From: Eleginops maclovinus
Taxonomy: Eukaryota > Chordata > Actinopteri > Perciformes > Eleginopidae
Reading direction: 5' to 3'
Assembly (NCBI RefSeq): GCF_036324505.1
Contig: NC_086357.1
Coordinates: forward strand, 19,718,793 to 19,782,792
DNA: 64,000 bases
Under the pieces are notes generated by a model that ran no database searches, was not told where the DNA came from, and was given only the letters and a program-made list of their open reading frames with translations. Numbering within the stretch: the first letter of the stretch is position 1; every line of letters begins with the position of its first letter. Shown piece after piece: positions 28,697 through 40,225 of this stretch. Made by a program: the position numbers and the translations under genes.

Positions 28697-31206
28697 CTGA
28701 AGGAAAGATGGAATAAAAAGAGGGTTTGTGATACAAAGATAAGAGAAAGGACCATTGCATATGTTTTTCAAGTATAAAAACCTACCTAAAAACTATGTTT
28801 ATGGAACCACTTTCTAATTAGGCACTGTTTTTTTTAAGATGTAAGCTGTAACTGATGGTTTTGTTCATTTTAATTAAAAGAGTACTATTCCGATTTAGCA
28901 TAACTTAGACTGAGTTTCGATGGACAATTAAACAAAATCTGTGTGGCAGAAATTCCTGTTTATTACTTGTGAAAATCTGATGTCTACACTACCCAAAATG
29001 CAACTTGATCACAGACAGTTGAGGTTAGGTAGCAGAGTGTGATGCTAACTGCTAATGTAGCTGCTTACTTCAAACACAGAAGAAGAGCAGTTTACAGCGG
29101 TCTGGTTATACCACTTTTTTCTGATTCCACAAATTTCAGAGTCTTAAGTGATCAACAATGCTGACGAAAGTGGCTTGATTTTAAACCTATTGTGAGATAC
29201 GTTTTAAAAGCTTGCCTTGCTGTAATATTCACCAAAACCTGTAAACAGACTTTGATTTGTAAAATTAGTGCAGTTCCCATTCAATCATTCACTAATGATT
29301 TATAGATCACTTATAAGGAGTTAATAACTTTCTTGCCAGGTTGTCGAAAGCCTTCCTCCAGCGTAATACTTTATTCACAATGTATACTTTCTAAAATGCG
29401 TATAAAGCCCATTTATGCAAATAAAATCAAGCTTTTATACTGTAATGCACAGTAAAGGGAAGGGAATATGCACGAGGATGATTTACAACAGATTCTGGAC
29501 CCAAAAGTTGTTCTTATTGATGGCATTTAGGCATGATTATGTTCTAACCATTACTAAAGCCGTTAATTGTATTATAGTATAAACCCTTTATAAAACCTTA
29601 ATACAGCCTTAAGTTCATGACTTCCTTTACATTAACACCTTTTCAGTTTTTAGAAGTCTGTCGTGTTCCCTGACAGGTCATTTTTCAACATGAAATGTTA
29701 CTCAACTATATTCACTGTCCTAATGTACTTTAAATACATTGACAGAAATCAGGATCAGGCCTGTTAATGTGGCAGTAATCTGCGGTACATTCCCCCTGCT
29801 CACCACCTTATACACACATATATAGGGCTAACGCATGCACACTCACAAACATTTATACTTGCAGATGCTAAAGTTTGTGACGTGTACAGACAAACAAAAA
29901 CTTCTTGCGATTCCTAAACTTTAAAACTGTACGTCTTAACCTATGCCATGCTTTTTCAACAAGTTACATTTCTGTTGCGTCATCTTATAAAGGTGACAAA
30001 CAATTCCACAATGCCTCTCTGTAGCCAGTTATGTAAAAATCCCGTCTATGAAATGGAGCACTCAAAGAATTTCTCATTTTGTATGTGAATGAAAAAATCA
30101 CAAAAAGAATGCAATCACACACAATAGATATGACATGTCATTTTTCTGGAAAGATCTGCCTATGAACACATAACCAACTGAAGCGCAAGTATTCAAAGGG
30201 CTTAATCATTTTTGACATAAAGATTCACATCTCAGAGAACAAATCCTATTATCAACTGATTCAGGCTTTAATCCAGAGCCTGAGACTTTTTCATATGATA
30301 CGAAACTCATTTCTACACAGCGGAGGGGTGAAAAGAGCTGAAAATGATGCGTATAGTATTAAAATGTTGGAACATGTTCTTTTTCTGTATAGGCTACTAG
30401 GATTCCAAATCAAAAACCTTTGTTTGACATGTGAATAACAATTATTTGAATACAACACATGAATCAATAATGTGTTATAATGACTTATATGTTACCCTGT
30501 ATTCAATTTGTTGAATAAAATAACACATTGCCCTTTCATACACAGTTAAACAAAGTATATAGACCAAGTTTCTCAGAATATCAATCAGTATTACACACTG
30601 GTGATTACATCAAAGGGAGCCGTAGTGGATCAAAGGTATTTCGTCCATGATTATAGGCCTTTAAATATAAAATGTATTAGAATTAAAATGAACATCTCAT
30701 TAAAAGTCCACCTTTGACTAGCGCCTCGACAGCACAGCTCATTAGTTTGGCCCCCCGTGGTTCAAAACGGATTGTAAAAGAAAGCAAACAGTGACAGGGC
30801 ACGATGGAGGCCTCAACATGGCTCTGGACCAGAGTCACGGTAAAAAAGACATCCAAAAAAGAACAAACCTCTCAAACACACACACACACACACTCACTCA
30901 CACAGGCATGAGAGAAAAAAGTATCATGAAAGATGACATGAAAGTGAAAATGAATGAAATGATCTTACCGTCGGTCATAGAGATGAAGGATGGTTACGAG
31001 CTCTTTTCAACATCCCCCCACCACACACACACACACACAAATAATCAACTGACTGGTTGACTGACACGTTTGGAAAGAGACACAGAGGAAACAGAGAGTG
31101 TGTATGTGTGTGTGTTCGCTTGTGAGTGTGTATAGCACTCTGTCACTGAGTGCCACTGCCCCCTTTCTTTCTCTCCCCTCTGCTACAAATCCCTGTTTGC
31201 AACAAT

Positions 31207-31212
<6 letters not shown>

Positions 31213-31262
<50 letters not shown>

Positions 31263-31290
31263 GTCTCTCTCTCCCCCTCTCGCTCTCTTT
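31213..31290 (+). repeat. (CT)n microsatellite
   Basis: A CT dinucleotide run, slightly interrupted (CTGTCTGT, CCCCCTCTCG), sits in a pyrimidine-rich tract upstream of nrl. Confidence 0.95.
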
Positions 31291-31482
31291 TATCCCCACA
31301 TCCCTCTCTCGTGGTTCAAAGGCATGTTCACAGCTCTCTGACAATGTCTCTCTCTCTTTCTGTCTTTCTGTATTTATCTCTCGCTCTGTCTACCTGTCGC
31401 TCTTTACTTCAGTTTGTTTGCTATTGTCATTCAGATATTAGACGTGGTCCCTTCCAGTTTTCTTGTATCTTACTCTCTTAAA

Positions 31483-31484
<2 letters not shown>

Positions 31485-31513
<29 letters not shown>
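31485..31513 (+). repeat. (CA)n microsatellite
   Basis: A short, almost perfect CA run follows AAACAAA, about 200 bp beyond the CT tract. Confidence 0.9.
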
Positions 31514-31517
<4 letters not shown>

Positions 31518-31635
31518 TAGCGCACCCTGAAAAACCCCTCTCTCCACCTGATATGCCTCATATATTCACATGTGTAAAAGATACAAATATTTAACACTTG
31601 TTGCGAAGAAGACACACACACATGGACACATGCAC

Positions 31636-32060
31636 TCAAAGGTTTTATTGGTCATATGCACAGCAGATACAACGTATATGTTGGTAATGAAAATCTTATA
31701 TCCCAGGCTCCTCCAACAACTCAGCATACACAGTGCAAATACGATTTATAAAATAGTGCGAAAATTAGACAAGGAAATATATACAACAACAATAAGGATA
31801 TAAAGATGTAAAATATATACATATGTAGAATACATTGAGATTATTTAAATATACTGTACAGTAATTTAAATACTTTACACTGTAGTATGAGGAGGTATAG
31901 ACAGATGCATATGTTACATATAAACAGATATTTATGGCAGATATGTATAATGTATAGATATGTGTACTATAAACAGATGTGAGTAGACATTCACAGAGCT
32001 CAGGAGTTCAGCAGTCTTATAGCCTGTGGTATAAAACTGTCCCTGAGTCAGGTATTTCAT
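31636..32060 (+). repeat. Fragment of a dispersed teleost repeat
   Basis: The segment opens with TTTTATTGGTCATATGCACA and closes with CAGCAGTCTTATAGCCTGTG and a CTGTCCCTGAGTCAG segment. Between them lies AT-rich ATATATACATATG-type sequence. This order matches an interspersed repeat that I recall from many teleost loci. The classification is uncertain. Confidence 0.5.
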
Positions 32061-35000
32061 CACGTGCTGAACCAGATGAAATGTTAAATGTAACACACTT
32101 TCAGGCTTTACACACTCTTCTGCACTAACACGTGTTTGACATCACACAGGAAAGGGCATTCATTAATCTCAGAGTAAAACAGAGTCTTGTCAGTAGACTT
32201 GACACAAGTTGAGACGTTAGACTCTGTACTGCCTCACAGTGGACGCTCACAAATACTGAACTGAGCCGATAGCAAATACAGTATGTCCACAAATATAAGG
32301 GCTGGGATACCAGAATAAAACCACCTACATGAAAAATGTCAGACTGTAACAGGGGAGTAAAAATATATTTCCCTATTGAAGAAGTCTGTTACATGATTGA
32401 GTTTTGAAAATGGACTATTTAGACTATGGTATAACATATCTGAATGCTTCTTGCCTTTTTGGGAGTAAGGAAAATGCTTTTTGAAAGTGTAAAACTACTC
32501 ACCGGGGTCCCCCAATTGCAATTGATTGAGTCTTTTTAAAAATGTGAACCTTATTATTTATTAAATTAAAAAATATGATATAGATTAGATTAGGTTAGAT
32601 TAGATTCCTTTATACTTAGTCTTAATTATACTGCCAAGATCTCCGCAAACAAACCAGCCCTGTGCCTAAGTATTCCCGGATCTAGGTTTGTTTCTTCCTA
32701 ATGAATTGGAGAATGGAGAGAAATGGAGAACAAGTTTTTTAGAAGAAACATGCAACCTAAACACAATACACTTAAATAATCAATGTCTCAAAACTGGATC
32801 TTGACACGAGGCTCCTTCGATGGCTTCAAATTAATAATAATACAGGAACACCTTTGCTCTTTATCTAATAAACCAGTCAAAGTGGTGACCTCCAGAATTG
32901 ACTAACATGGACTAAAATGTAAACACACAATTGCTGTGGGTTCATCCTTTTTGTTTTAATCTATATGAGATGTAGGTTTTGGTATCATTCACTCAGAAAC
33001 ATATGGAAAGCGATCTGTAAAAAGCCGTCCTAACATTTATTTCCCAGATGCACCATGTCAAGCATTATGAGTAAACCAAACAGAGCTGCTGCTAATGCTG
33101 CTGCTGTGATTTCACTATTTACCCGTGGGGTTTGTTTTTGTTCTTACAAATCAAATTTGCACCACATGTGTCTCCACACTGCCCGCTGCTTGTAGTTTGA
33201 CTCAAAATCAGTGAATTACATGTTTTTGGAGAACAGAGAGAAATGCATAATACATTTTCTCAGTGCTCCCTTAGAGCTAAATGTGTTCATTCAAACTCTC
33301 TGTGTCTTTGAGGAATCAGTGAGTTAATAGTGCATTCACAAATCTGATTTGAAGAGTAAACAAACCCTTAAGGGCAACCAGAGACGCTGACTCATGGAAG
33401 CAGCTCAAGAAGCACTAACAGGATTTGACTATTTTACTTTGCCGTTTAACAAAAAGCTCTCTGATGAGCAGAGAAGATATTGAGGGGAAATGTAAGTATT
33501 TAGAGCAAAAAGAGTCTCTTTATTCAGTTTCTCTTCCCCTCTTTCTCTATTTTAACCTCTTTATCTGTCCATCATTTGTGTTTCCGGGGAAAGCTTAGCA
33601 GCTAAACCAACAGGGCCTCCCATGAGGGTGAGGGACAAAGAGAGGGAGAGACACAGAGGAACTTACCTCATACTTCATGCCTAACACACCACCAGCCCTC
33701 CTGCATCTGCAGCCATACACACTTTTGTCCCATAGCCACTTACATGCATCTCAGCGTACTTCACATTCAGGTGGACTTGGTTTTACAGCCCGGTAATGTT
33801 AACTGCTCTTCTGCAGTCTTATTTCCAGTCCTGTATTTAAGTAATCAGCCCTTCAGGATCCCACACTGTGATTATCTTAATGGGTAGTAGTAATGAGAAG
33901 TAGATGTGTTGGTTGTTTTCTGATTGCATATATTGTTTATTTTCTATACTGTGTGGTGGATTACAATTGTTATATTATGTATATTGTGCCTGAAAAACAG
34001 TAACTATTAAGGTTTTTTAAATTTATTTTAAGGCTGCAAGCACCATACACTGGATAACATACACCTTTGTTGTATTGGGATGTTACCAGTAACATCTAAG
34101 ACAAGATATCTCAAAACCTCAACACATAAAAACCGAAAGTGTCGCTAGTGGTAAAGGTGCTGGGTGATTTGGGTGAACTGACCCTTTAAACTCAAGGGTC
34201 TTATTGCCCAAATCCATCAATCGAAAGCTAACCCCTCACCTTGTAAAACACAATTGTATATCCAGGTTTTATCCTCTGAGACGCTACAGGCCAACATGGG
34301 GTCATGGAATTGGGGAAAGTCTGGACGAGGCTGAACCACAAGCATGGGTAGGTGACACAGATGAGGTCGGGACTGCAGTGGGAGGACAGATGGTGTGAAG
34401 TGGAGGCCTGTAGAGTCTCCCTACCTCAGCCTTATCCAACATGTCTTCCCTTAATCCTGAATAACTCTGAAACAAGCAGCAGGTTTACACGTCCCACCCC
34501 AACCTGAGTCCCTCCCTTTTTTAATGCATTGCTTTAAGGGCGGTGGGTCTCAAATGGCAAACAAAGTATAGAATTATTTTTATTGTTGATATATATAATG
34601 TATTTCTAAATGTTCTGTTTGGTTTCAAATGTTTTCATGAACAAACAAAATTGCTTCATTTGCATTCAACCTTGTGGGATTCCTTTTTGCAATAAAAGTT
34701 AAATGAGTGATTCAAGAGTTAGATGTGGAGATCGATATTTGAGTGGTAACAATCTTCCTATCGAACTCTTAGCAAAAAGAGAATAACCAAGTAACCCAAA
34801 ATGTCAAACTATTAAGTCTTCTGATGTGTTCCAATATTCTGTCTGTCCACTGTGATTTGAAACATTTCTGTAATATCAGCTGGATGCCCCACAGCTCTAT
34901 GATTTATCTCCCTTCTGATCGAATTTAGATAAAGCTGGGAAGTTTTCCTTTTGATCAACGTTGTCACAGTATCTTCGACTCCGCAGTAAAATCTGCCTCG

Positions 35001-36718
35001 GGGTGGATCGCTCCCTGTTGCTCATCTGACATCCTTGCTCCCCCTTCTCCTGGCTGCAGCTATGTTTTTATTACACACACATATAATCAATCACTTTGGA
35101 CTTTAACTGCCCATTTTATTCAGACTTTATAGCCAAAAGTGTATGCATAATTTGTTTTCATTCCAGGTCATTTTACACGTTACTGTGTTGTTTGTGTTTG
35201 TGTGTTTACCCATTCTGCAAACACGTGGTATTTCATTGTGATGGACTTATCAGGCTAATCATAGGATTAGCGCGGATTCTGCCTCTTAAACTGGTGTCAG
35301 ATTAACATATACCTTCATAAACCATCTCTAATGTGAGTACCTACCTCTATTACCTCACTATATCCTGCTTCTACTGTCCATCCCCACCTCAGATCAATAA
35401 ACACACTTGGTGAATTAATACATATCATTACTGAAGTTTTAACTCGTATAAATGCACATGATGTTTCTCTGTATGTTATGGTAATACATTTCATCACACT
35501 GATATAATTTCCCTCAAAGTTTGGCATTGATCCATGAAAAAAATGCACATTTTTGATTTGCCTTCATCAAATGGTGAAATGTAAGCTATAAGATATCATC
35601 ATCCCCAAACATTTCATTTGTAAAATTAATATACAGTTGTAGTTTTGTCGCTGCAGGGCTGTAAATACAGACAGGCGGCTTTAATTGTCTCACTTCGCAT
35701 CAACACTGACACAAACAACCAACATGAAGTATTAGATGACTTTAATCTTTTAAAAACACAGACAAAATAAAGGGTTAATCGGAGGCTGGCTGCAGACAGA
35801 GAGGTTAAAGGGGATAGGGAGGAGGAAGAGAGGGATGAAGGGATTAAGGTGGTCGATACTTTGGCTACTCTGCCAGACTGAGAGATGACACTAAATGTGT
35901 TAATTCATTCCCCTCTTCCTCATCTTTCTGTCATCACACAAATAGAGTTTCTGTGATTCATCTCTACTCCAGTATCCTCTTGCAGGCTTATTATATTTTA
36001 CAGTTACTGCAACAAACATCTCATATCCAACATGAATATTCACAGAGTGTTCTAGGAAAGTTTTAACAATTCTACTTAAAGCAGGGAACTGTTTAAAAGA
36101 ATCCATATATTTACAGCAAGGCGTTAACTTGAGGCTGCAGCTCCTCCGCAGTGCACCTGCAGTTATGTTCAGTGCAGCGGCAACATTGTTATGCACACAA
36201 TGTACTTACTGTGCATTATCTTGGTTCAATAATTATGTAAATCTATGCATTCACACAAGTGCATCAATGTGTGCTGAAGTAAACATAAATGTGCCAGAAA
36301 CTAACGTGTATTTATAGTTATCTTACAGCTTTAAATGAACATCAAGCTACACTACAAATGCAGTGTCCCTTTAATAAGTAAGTTACCATTGGGTTTCAAT
36401 CATGAATATGTTGTATTGTTTTTGTAATGATTAATTATTATTTCTAATCACTCTCCATGAATTTGCAAGATTTTCAAAGACATTTGATTTTCTTTCACAT
36501 TGGCAAACAAAACAAATTATATATTAAGTCAAGTGTAATTGTTTGTAGATTATGCTTTGACTATTGATAATGGTAATACTTACTGAAACCTTTTTCAAAT
36601 ACTGTCCTATTCTTTGCCTGCACACCCACAGAGGCAATATTTGCACAGACTTTTAGTGATCTCCTGACTTCTCTTCCACTGCCAGAATGAGGTGAATATC
36701 TGCGGAAATGATTTTCTT

Positions 36719-37299
36719 TGTCAGGGTTTGGGGAAATAGGACCCAAGTGCAGCAACAAAGGGAGGCAGGTATGGGTACAAACAAAAGGCAAGCTTTATTC
36801 CAAAAGCTGTTTTACAAAAATACAAATTAGGAAAAATCCAGGGCATGAAAAACACTTCACTTGAACACATGAAGACGATAGGGAAATCCAAGACATGAAA
36901 AACGCTTGACTTGATACATGAAAGACGACAACGAACTGACAGAACACAAGGGAAAGCAGGACTAAATACAAAGACACAAATCACGACACAAGCCACAGCT
37001 GGGGAGGGGAGGCAGAAACACTAGGGCAACTGGTGACAACAATCAGGGGCGGGGCAGACGCTAACAATGGCGGGAAAACACATAAAGACAGAAAGTAACA
37101 GGGCCTGCAATGAGAAACAAGGTAAGTACAAAATAAAACAGGAAATGGAAAACGAGACACAACATGAAACACAGGGGCTTGACTAGACATGGCATGACGT
37201 GAATACATGAACACCTCACTTGGTATGACATAAATAGTAGATTAAACATGAAATGACAGACATAATAACTAAACATAACAGATTTGACCAGATATAACA
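36719..37299 (-). repeat. LTR at the 3' end of the element (minus orientation), 581 bp
   Basis: It matches 39589-40225 almost base for base. It is shorter mainly because it has one copy fewer of an internal unit of about 54 bp (GACATGAAAAAC...GGAAATCCAA). Confidence 0.92.
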
Positions 37300-37312
37300 G
37301 TACCCCCCCCTC
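37300..37312 (-). other. Polypurine tract of the LTR element
   Basis: The plus strand reads GTACCCCCCCCTC, so the minus strand is an AG and G run ending three bases before the LTR start. This is the expected place for the plus-strand primer in an element read right to left. Confidence 0.6.
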
Positions 37313-37539
37313 TAGGGGCGGATTCCAGACGTCCCAACAAAGTCCCAAAAATCCAACAGGGTGGGTGGAGGGGGTCTGGAGGAGGGACGCATGACCAAGG
37401 CCAAAAGGGTGGGTGGAGGGGGGCCGGAGGCGGGATTCGGGCCGACGGCCCACGGGCAAGGCAGAGCATGAGACAAAGCACGGACAGGCCTTGTGGCAAG
37501 GGAACTCCGGAGACATGGGCGGAGGCCACGGCGAGGGAA

Positions 37540-37920
37540 CTCCGGAGGACGACCTGGAGGATAGTGGAATAGCTCCGGAGGGTGGCGAGACAGTTCCGGA
37601 GGGCGGCCTGGAAGGTGGCGAGACAGCTCCGGAGGGCGGCCTGGAAGACAGCGGAACAGCTCCGGAGGGCAGCGAGACAGTTCCGGAGGACGGCCTGGAG
37701 GACGGCTGGAGGACGACGGGCTGTATGACAGGCTGGAGGACGGTGAGATGCCTCTGGACGACGGGCTGTAGGACAGGCTGGAGGACGGCGAGACGCCTCT
37801 GGACGACGGGCAGTAGGACGGCGAGACGCCTCTGGATGACGGGCTCGGGCTGTAGGACGGCGAGACGCCTCTGGACGACGGGCTGTAGGACGGCGAGACG
37901 CCTCTGGAGGAAAGTAAGGA
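37540..37920 (-). repeat. Minisatellite encoding Gln/Arg/Pro-rich repeats inside the LTR element
   Basis: Units such as GACGGCGAGACGCCTCTGGA followed by CGACGGGCTGTAG recur many times, imperfectly, on the plus strand. On the minus strand they give VVQRRLAVLQP-type or RRPEASRRPTA-type repeats according to frame. Several overlapping frames stay open through the array. Confidence 0.85.
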
Positions 37921-38040
37921 GCACCTGGAGCAGGAGGCGGCAGGGCCACTGAGGAGACAGGAGCACCAGTCGGCAGGACCCCCGACGGGACATGAGCTAT
38001 TGTCGGCGGGACCCCAGTTGGTACTGGCATCAGCGGGACC

Positions 38041-38240
38041 CCCGAAGAGGCAGGACATGGCTTTGGCGGGAACCCGGGTGGTAATGGTGTCAGCAGGGCC
38101 CCGGAAGAGGCAGGACATGGCTTTGGCGGGAACCCGGGTGGTAATGGTGTCAGCGGGACCCCGGAAGAGGGAGGACATGGCTTTGGCGGGAACCCGGGTG
38201 GTAATGGTGTCAGCGGGACCCCGGAAGAGGCAGGTGCAGG
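38041..38240 (-). repeat. 60-bp minisatellite inside the LTR element, three full copies
   Basis: Copies start at 38041, 38101 and 38161, exactly 60 bp apart, with a partial copy at 38221. Each encodes 20 residues in the minus frame 38255-37269 (SGVPLTPLPPGFPPKPCP type). The copies differ by one to three bases. Confidence 0.93.
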
Positions 38241-38269
38241 GGCCGGCAGCACCACTGACGGGGCATGAA

Positions 38270-39571
38270 CTAGAGTCGGCGGGACATCAGCTTCAGTCGG
38301 CGGAGGCCCCGACTGGACAGGGACATGGATGGCGGGACCCCCATCGGAACAGGTGACGGCAGGACCCCCAACAGAGCTGGTGCAGGTGTTGGCGGGACAT
38401 GAGCTTGAGTTAACTGGACATGAACTGGAGTCGGCGGGACCCCCGACAGGACAGGGACATGGGTCAGCCGGGCCCCCGACTGGACAGGGACATGGTTCGG
38501 CCGGGCCCCCGACTGGAAAGGGACATGGATCGGAGGGATCACCAACGGAACAGGTGTCTGAGGGACCAGCGACTTGACGGGATGCGGAGTTGGCGGGTCC
38601 CCCAACAGAACAAGAACAGATGTCGGCGGGACCCCTGACGGAACATGTGTCAGTGGGACCCCCAACTGGACAGGTGAAGCTGGGGTCGACTGGACAGACG
38701 AGGCTGGAGTCGACTCGACGGCTGAGGATAGAGGTGATGCTGGAGTCGACTGGATAGGAGAAGCTTGGGTTGACTGGACAGGCGAGGGTGAGGTAGACTG
38801 GACATGCAAGGTTGGAGTTGAGGCTGGGGCCGAGGCCAGAGTCAAGGCCGGAGTCAACTGGACAGGCAAGGCTGGAGTCGAGGCCGGAGTCGACCGGACA
38901 GGCGAGACCGGAGCCAAGAGGAAAGGCCAGGCCGGTGTCGGCACGGCCGGAGAGGCCGGAGTCGACAGGACAGGCCAGGCCAGAGTCAGCCGGGCCACCG
39001 ACAGGACAGCAGGGGCTTGAGTCGGCCGGGCCGCCGACAGGACAGGAGTACCTGGAGTGGGCCGGACTGCAGCTGGGAGCATAGCGGCCAGGGCTTGGCC
39101 TGGAAACATGGCTGCTAGGGCCGGAACTGCAGCTGGGAACGCGGCTGCTAGGGCCAAAACTTGAGCCGGAAGCGTGGCTGCAGGGGGCTTGGCTGCAGGG
39201 GGCTTGGCTAGTGGAGGCTTAGCTGCAAGCCTGGCCTTGCGTCCCTTTTGAGCCTGTTGAACGCTCCGCGGGCCACCAAAAGCCAGGCGGGATCCCAAAA
39301 AGGGGTCCACCAGAGGAGCTTTGTTGGGAACGGCCCGAGGGCTAGCATGCCTGGAGCTAGCAGTCCGGGAATCAGGTATGTTCTCATAATCACCTATAAA
39401 GTCTTTTTCCCAATCCGGAAATGAGCCCCTTAACCAGGGCCTTGACGTCACTTCTTGGTACGCCATGGCCAAGATACACTGCCTCTCCTCTTTACTTGAG
39501 GCATATCGAGACCAATTCTTTAGGCAAAGTAATCTGTATTTCACCTCATGTAGCTCAGCTGCTGGGTCCAT
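38270..39571 (-). CDS. Pro/Ala/Ser-rich protein of the LTR element (Gag-position ORF), 433 aa
   Basis: The ATG at 39571 lies 18 bp inside the upstream LTR, the place of gag. The first 65 or so residues look like an ordinary folded or charged segment (MDPAAELHEVKYRLLCLKNW, SFPDWEKDFIGDYENIPD). The rest is low-complexity, with VPPTPVP, STPASP and AAMLPAAV motifs. The MDPA start is like that of Gag in some fish Ty3/Gypsy (sushi-type) elements, but no zinc knuckle is seen. The SGVPLTP-type repeats continue beyond the stop in another frame (38255-37269), so one longer frame may have been broken near 38290. No function is claimed. Confidence 0.6.
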   Translation of the reverse strand: MDPAAELHEVKYRLLCLKNWSRYASSKEERQCILAMAYQEVTSRPWLRGSFPDWEKDFIGDYENIPDSRTASSRHASPRAVPNKAPLVDPFLGSRLAFGGPRSVQQAQKGRKARLAAKPPLAKPPAAKPPAATLPAQVLALAAAFPAAVPALAAMFPGQALAAMLPAAVRPTPGTPVLSAARPTQAPAVLSVARLTLAWPVLSTPASPAVPTPAWPFLLAPVSPVRSTPASTPALPVQLTPALTLASAPASTPTLHVQSTSPSPVQSTQASPIQSTPASPLSSAVESTPASSVQSTPASPVQLGVPLTHVPSGVPPTSVLVLLGDPPTPHPVKSLVPQTPVPLVIPPIHVPFQSGARPNHVPVQSGARLTHVPVLSGVPPTPVHVQLTQAHVPPTPAPALLGVLPSPVPMGVPPSMSLSSRGLRRLKLMSRRL

Positions 39572-39588
39572 CTTTGGTCAGTTCGTTC

Positions 39589-40225
39589 TGTCAGGGTTTG
39601 GGGAAATAGGACCCAAGTGCAGCAACAAAGGGAGGCAGGTATGGGTACAAACAAAAGGCGAGCTTTATTCCAAAGCTGTTTTACAAAAATACAAAGTTAG
39701 GAAAAATCCAGGACATGAAAAACACTTGACTTGAACACATGAAGACGATAGGGAAATCCAAGACATGAAAAACGCTTGACTTGAACACATGAAGACGATA
39801 GGGAAATCCAAGACATGAAAAACGCTTGACTTGATACATGAAAGACGACAACGAACTGACAGAGAACACAAGGGAAAGCAGGACTAAATACAAAGACACA
39901 AATCACGACACAAGCCACAGCTGGGGAGGGGAGGCAGAAACACCAGGGCAACAGGTGACAACAATCAGGGGCGGGGCAAACGCTGACAATGGCGGGAAAA
40001 CACACAAAGACAGAAAGTAACAGGGCCTGCAATGAGAAACAAGGTAAGTACAAAATAAAACAGGAAATGGAAAACGAGACACAACATGAAACACAGGGGC
40101 TTAACTAGACATAACATGACGTGAATACATGAACACCTCACTTGGTATGACATAAATAGTAGATTAAACATGAAATGACAGACATAATAAATAAACATAA
40201 CTAACAGATTTGACCAGACATAACA
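39589..40225 (-). repeat. LTR at the 5' end of the element (minus orientation), 637 bp
   Basis: It has the same ends as 36719-37299 and three copies of the internal unit of about 54 bp against two in the other LTR. It is followed on the plus strand by the TTCTT duplication at 40226-40230. Confidence 0.92.

Larger units (their letters stand above)
28697..36718. other. Long gene-poor interval upstream of nrl
   Basis: About 8 kb without a recognisable coding exon on either strand. It holds (CA)n and (CT)n microsatellites (30880-30902, 31021-31039, 31213-31290, 31485-31513), one dispersed-repeat fragment (31636-32060) and otherwise AT-rich unique-looking sequence. nrl regulatory elements could lie here, but no binding-site cluster can be supported by eye. 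Confidence 0.5.
36719..40225 (-). mobile_element. Complete non-autonomous LTR retrotransposon with 5-bp target duplication
   Basis: Two long direct repeats (36719-37299 and 39589-40225) both run from TGTCAGGGTTTGGGG to ATAACA, giving TG...CA ends. The 5 bp before the first (36714-36718) and after the second (40226-40230) are both TTCTT, a target-site duplication of the length typical for LTR elements. On the minus strand a G-rich polypurine tract abuts the LTR at 37299, and a reading frame starts 18 bp inside the other LTR, so the element points left. The 2.3-kb interior encodes only a Pro/Ala-rich protein. I see no protease, reverse transcriptase, RNase H or integrase. Mobilisation would need enzymes from another element. 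The two LTRs are nearly identical, which suggests recent insertion. Confidence 0.92.

Noticed and set aside
37061..38356. Several overlapping long frames on both strands of the LTR element
   Set aside because: The GC-rich minisatellite keeps many frames open at once. Only the minus-strand frame starting at 39571 has the position expected of an element gene, and the minus frame at 38255-37269 may be its broken continuation.
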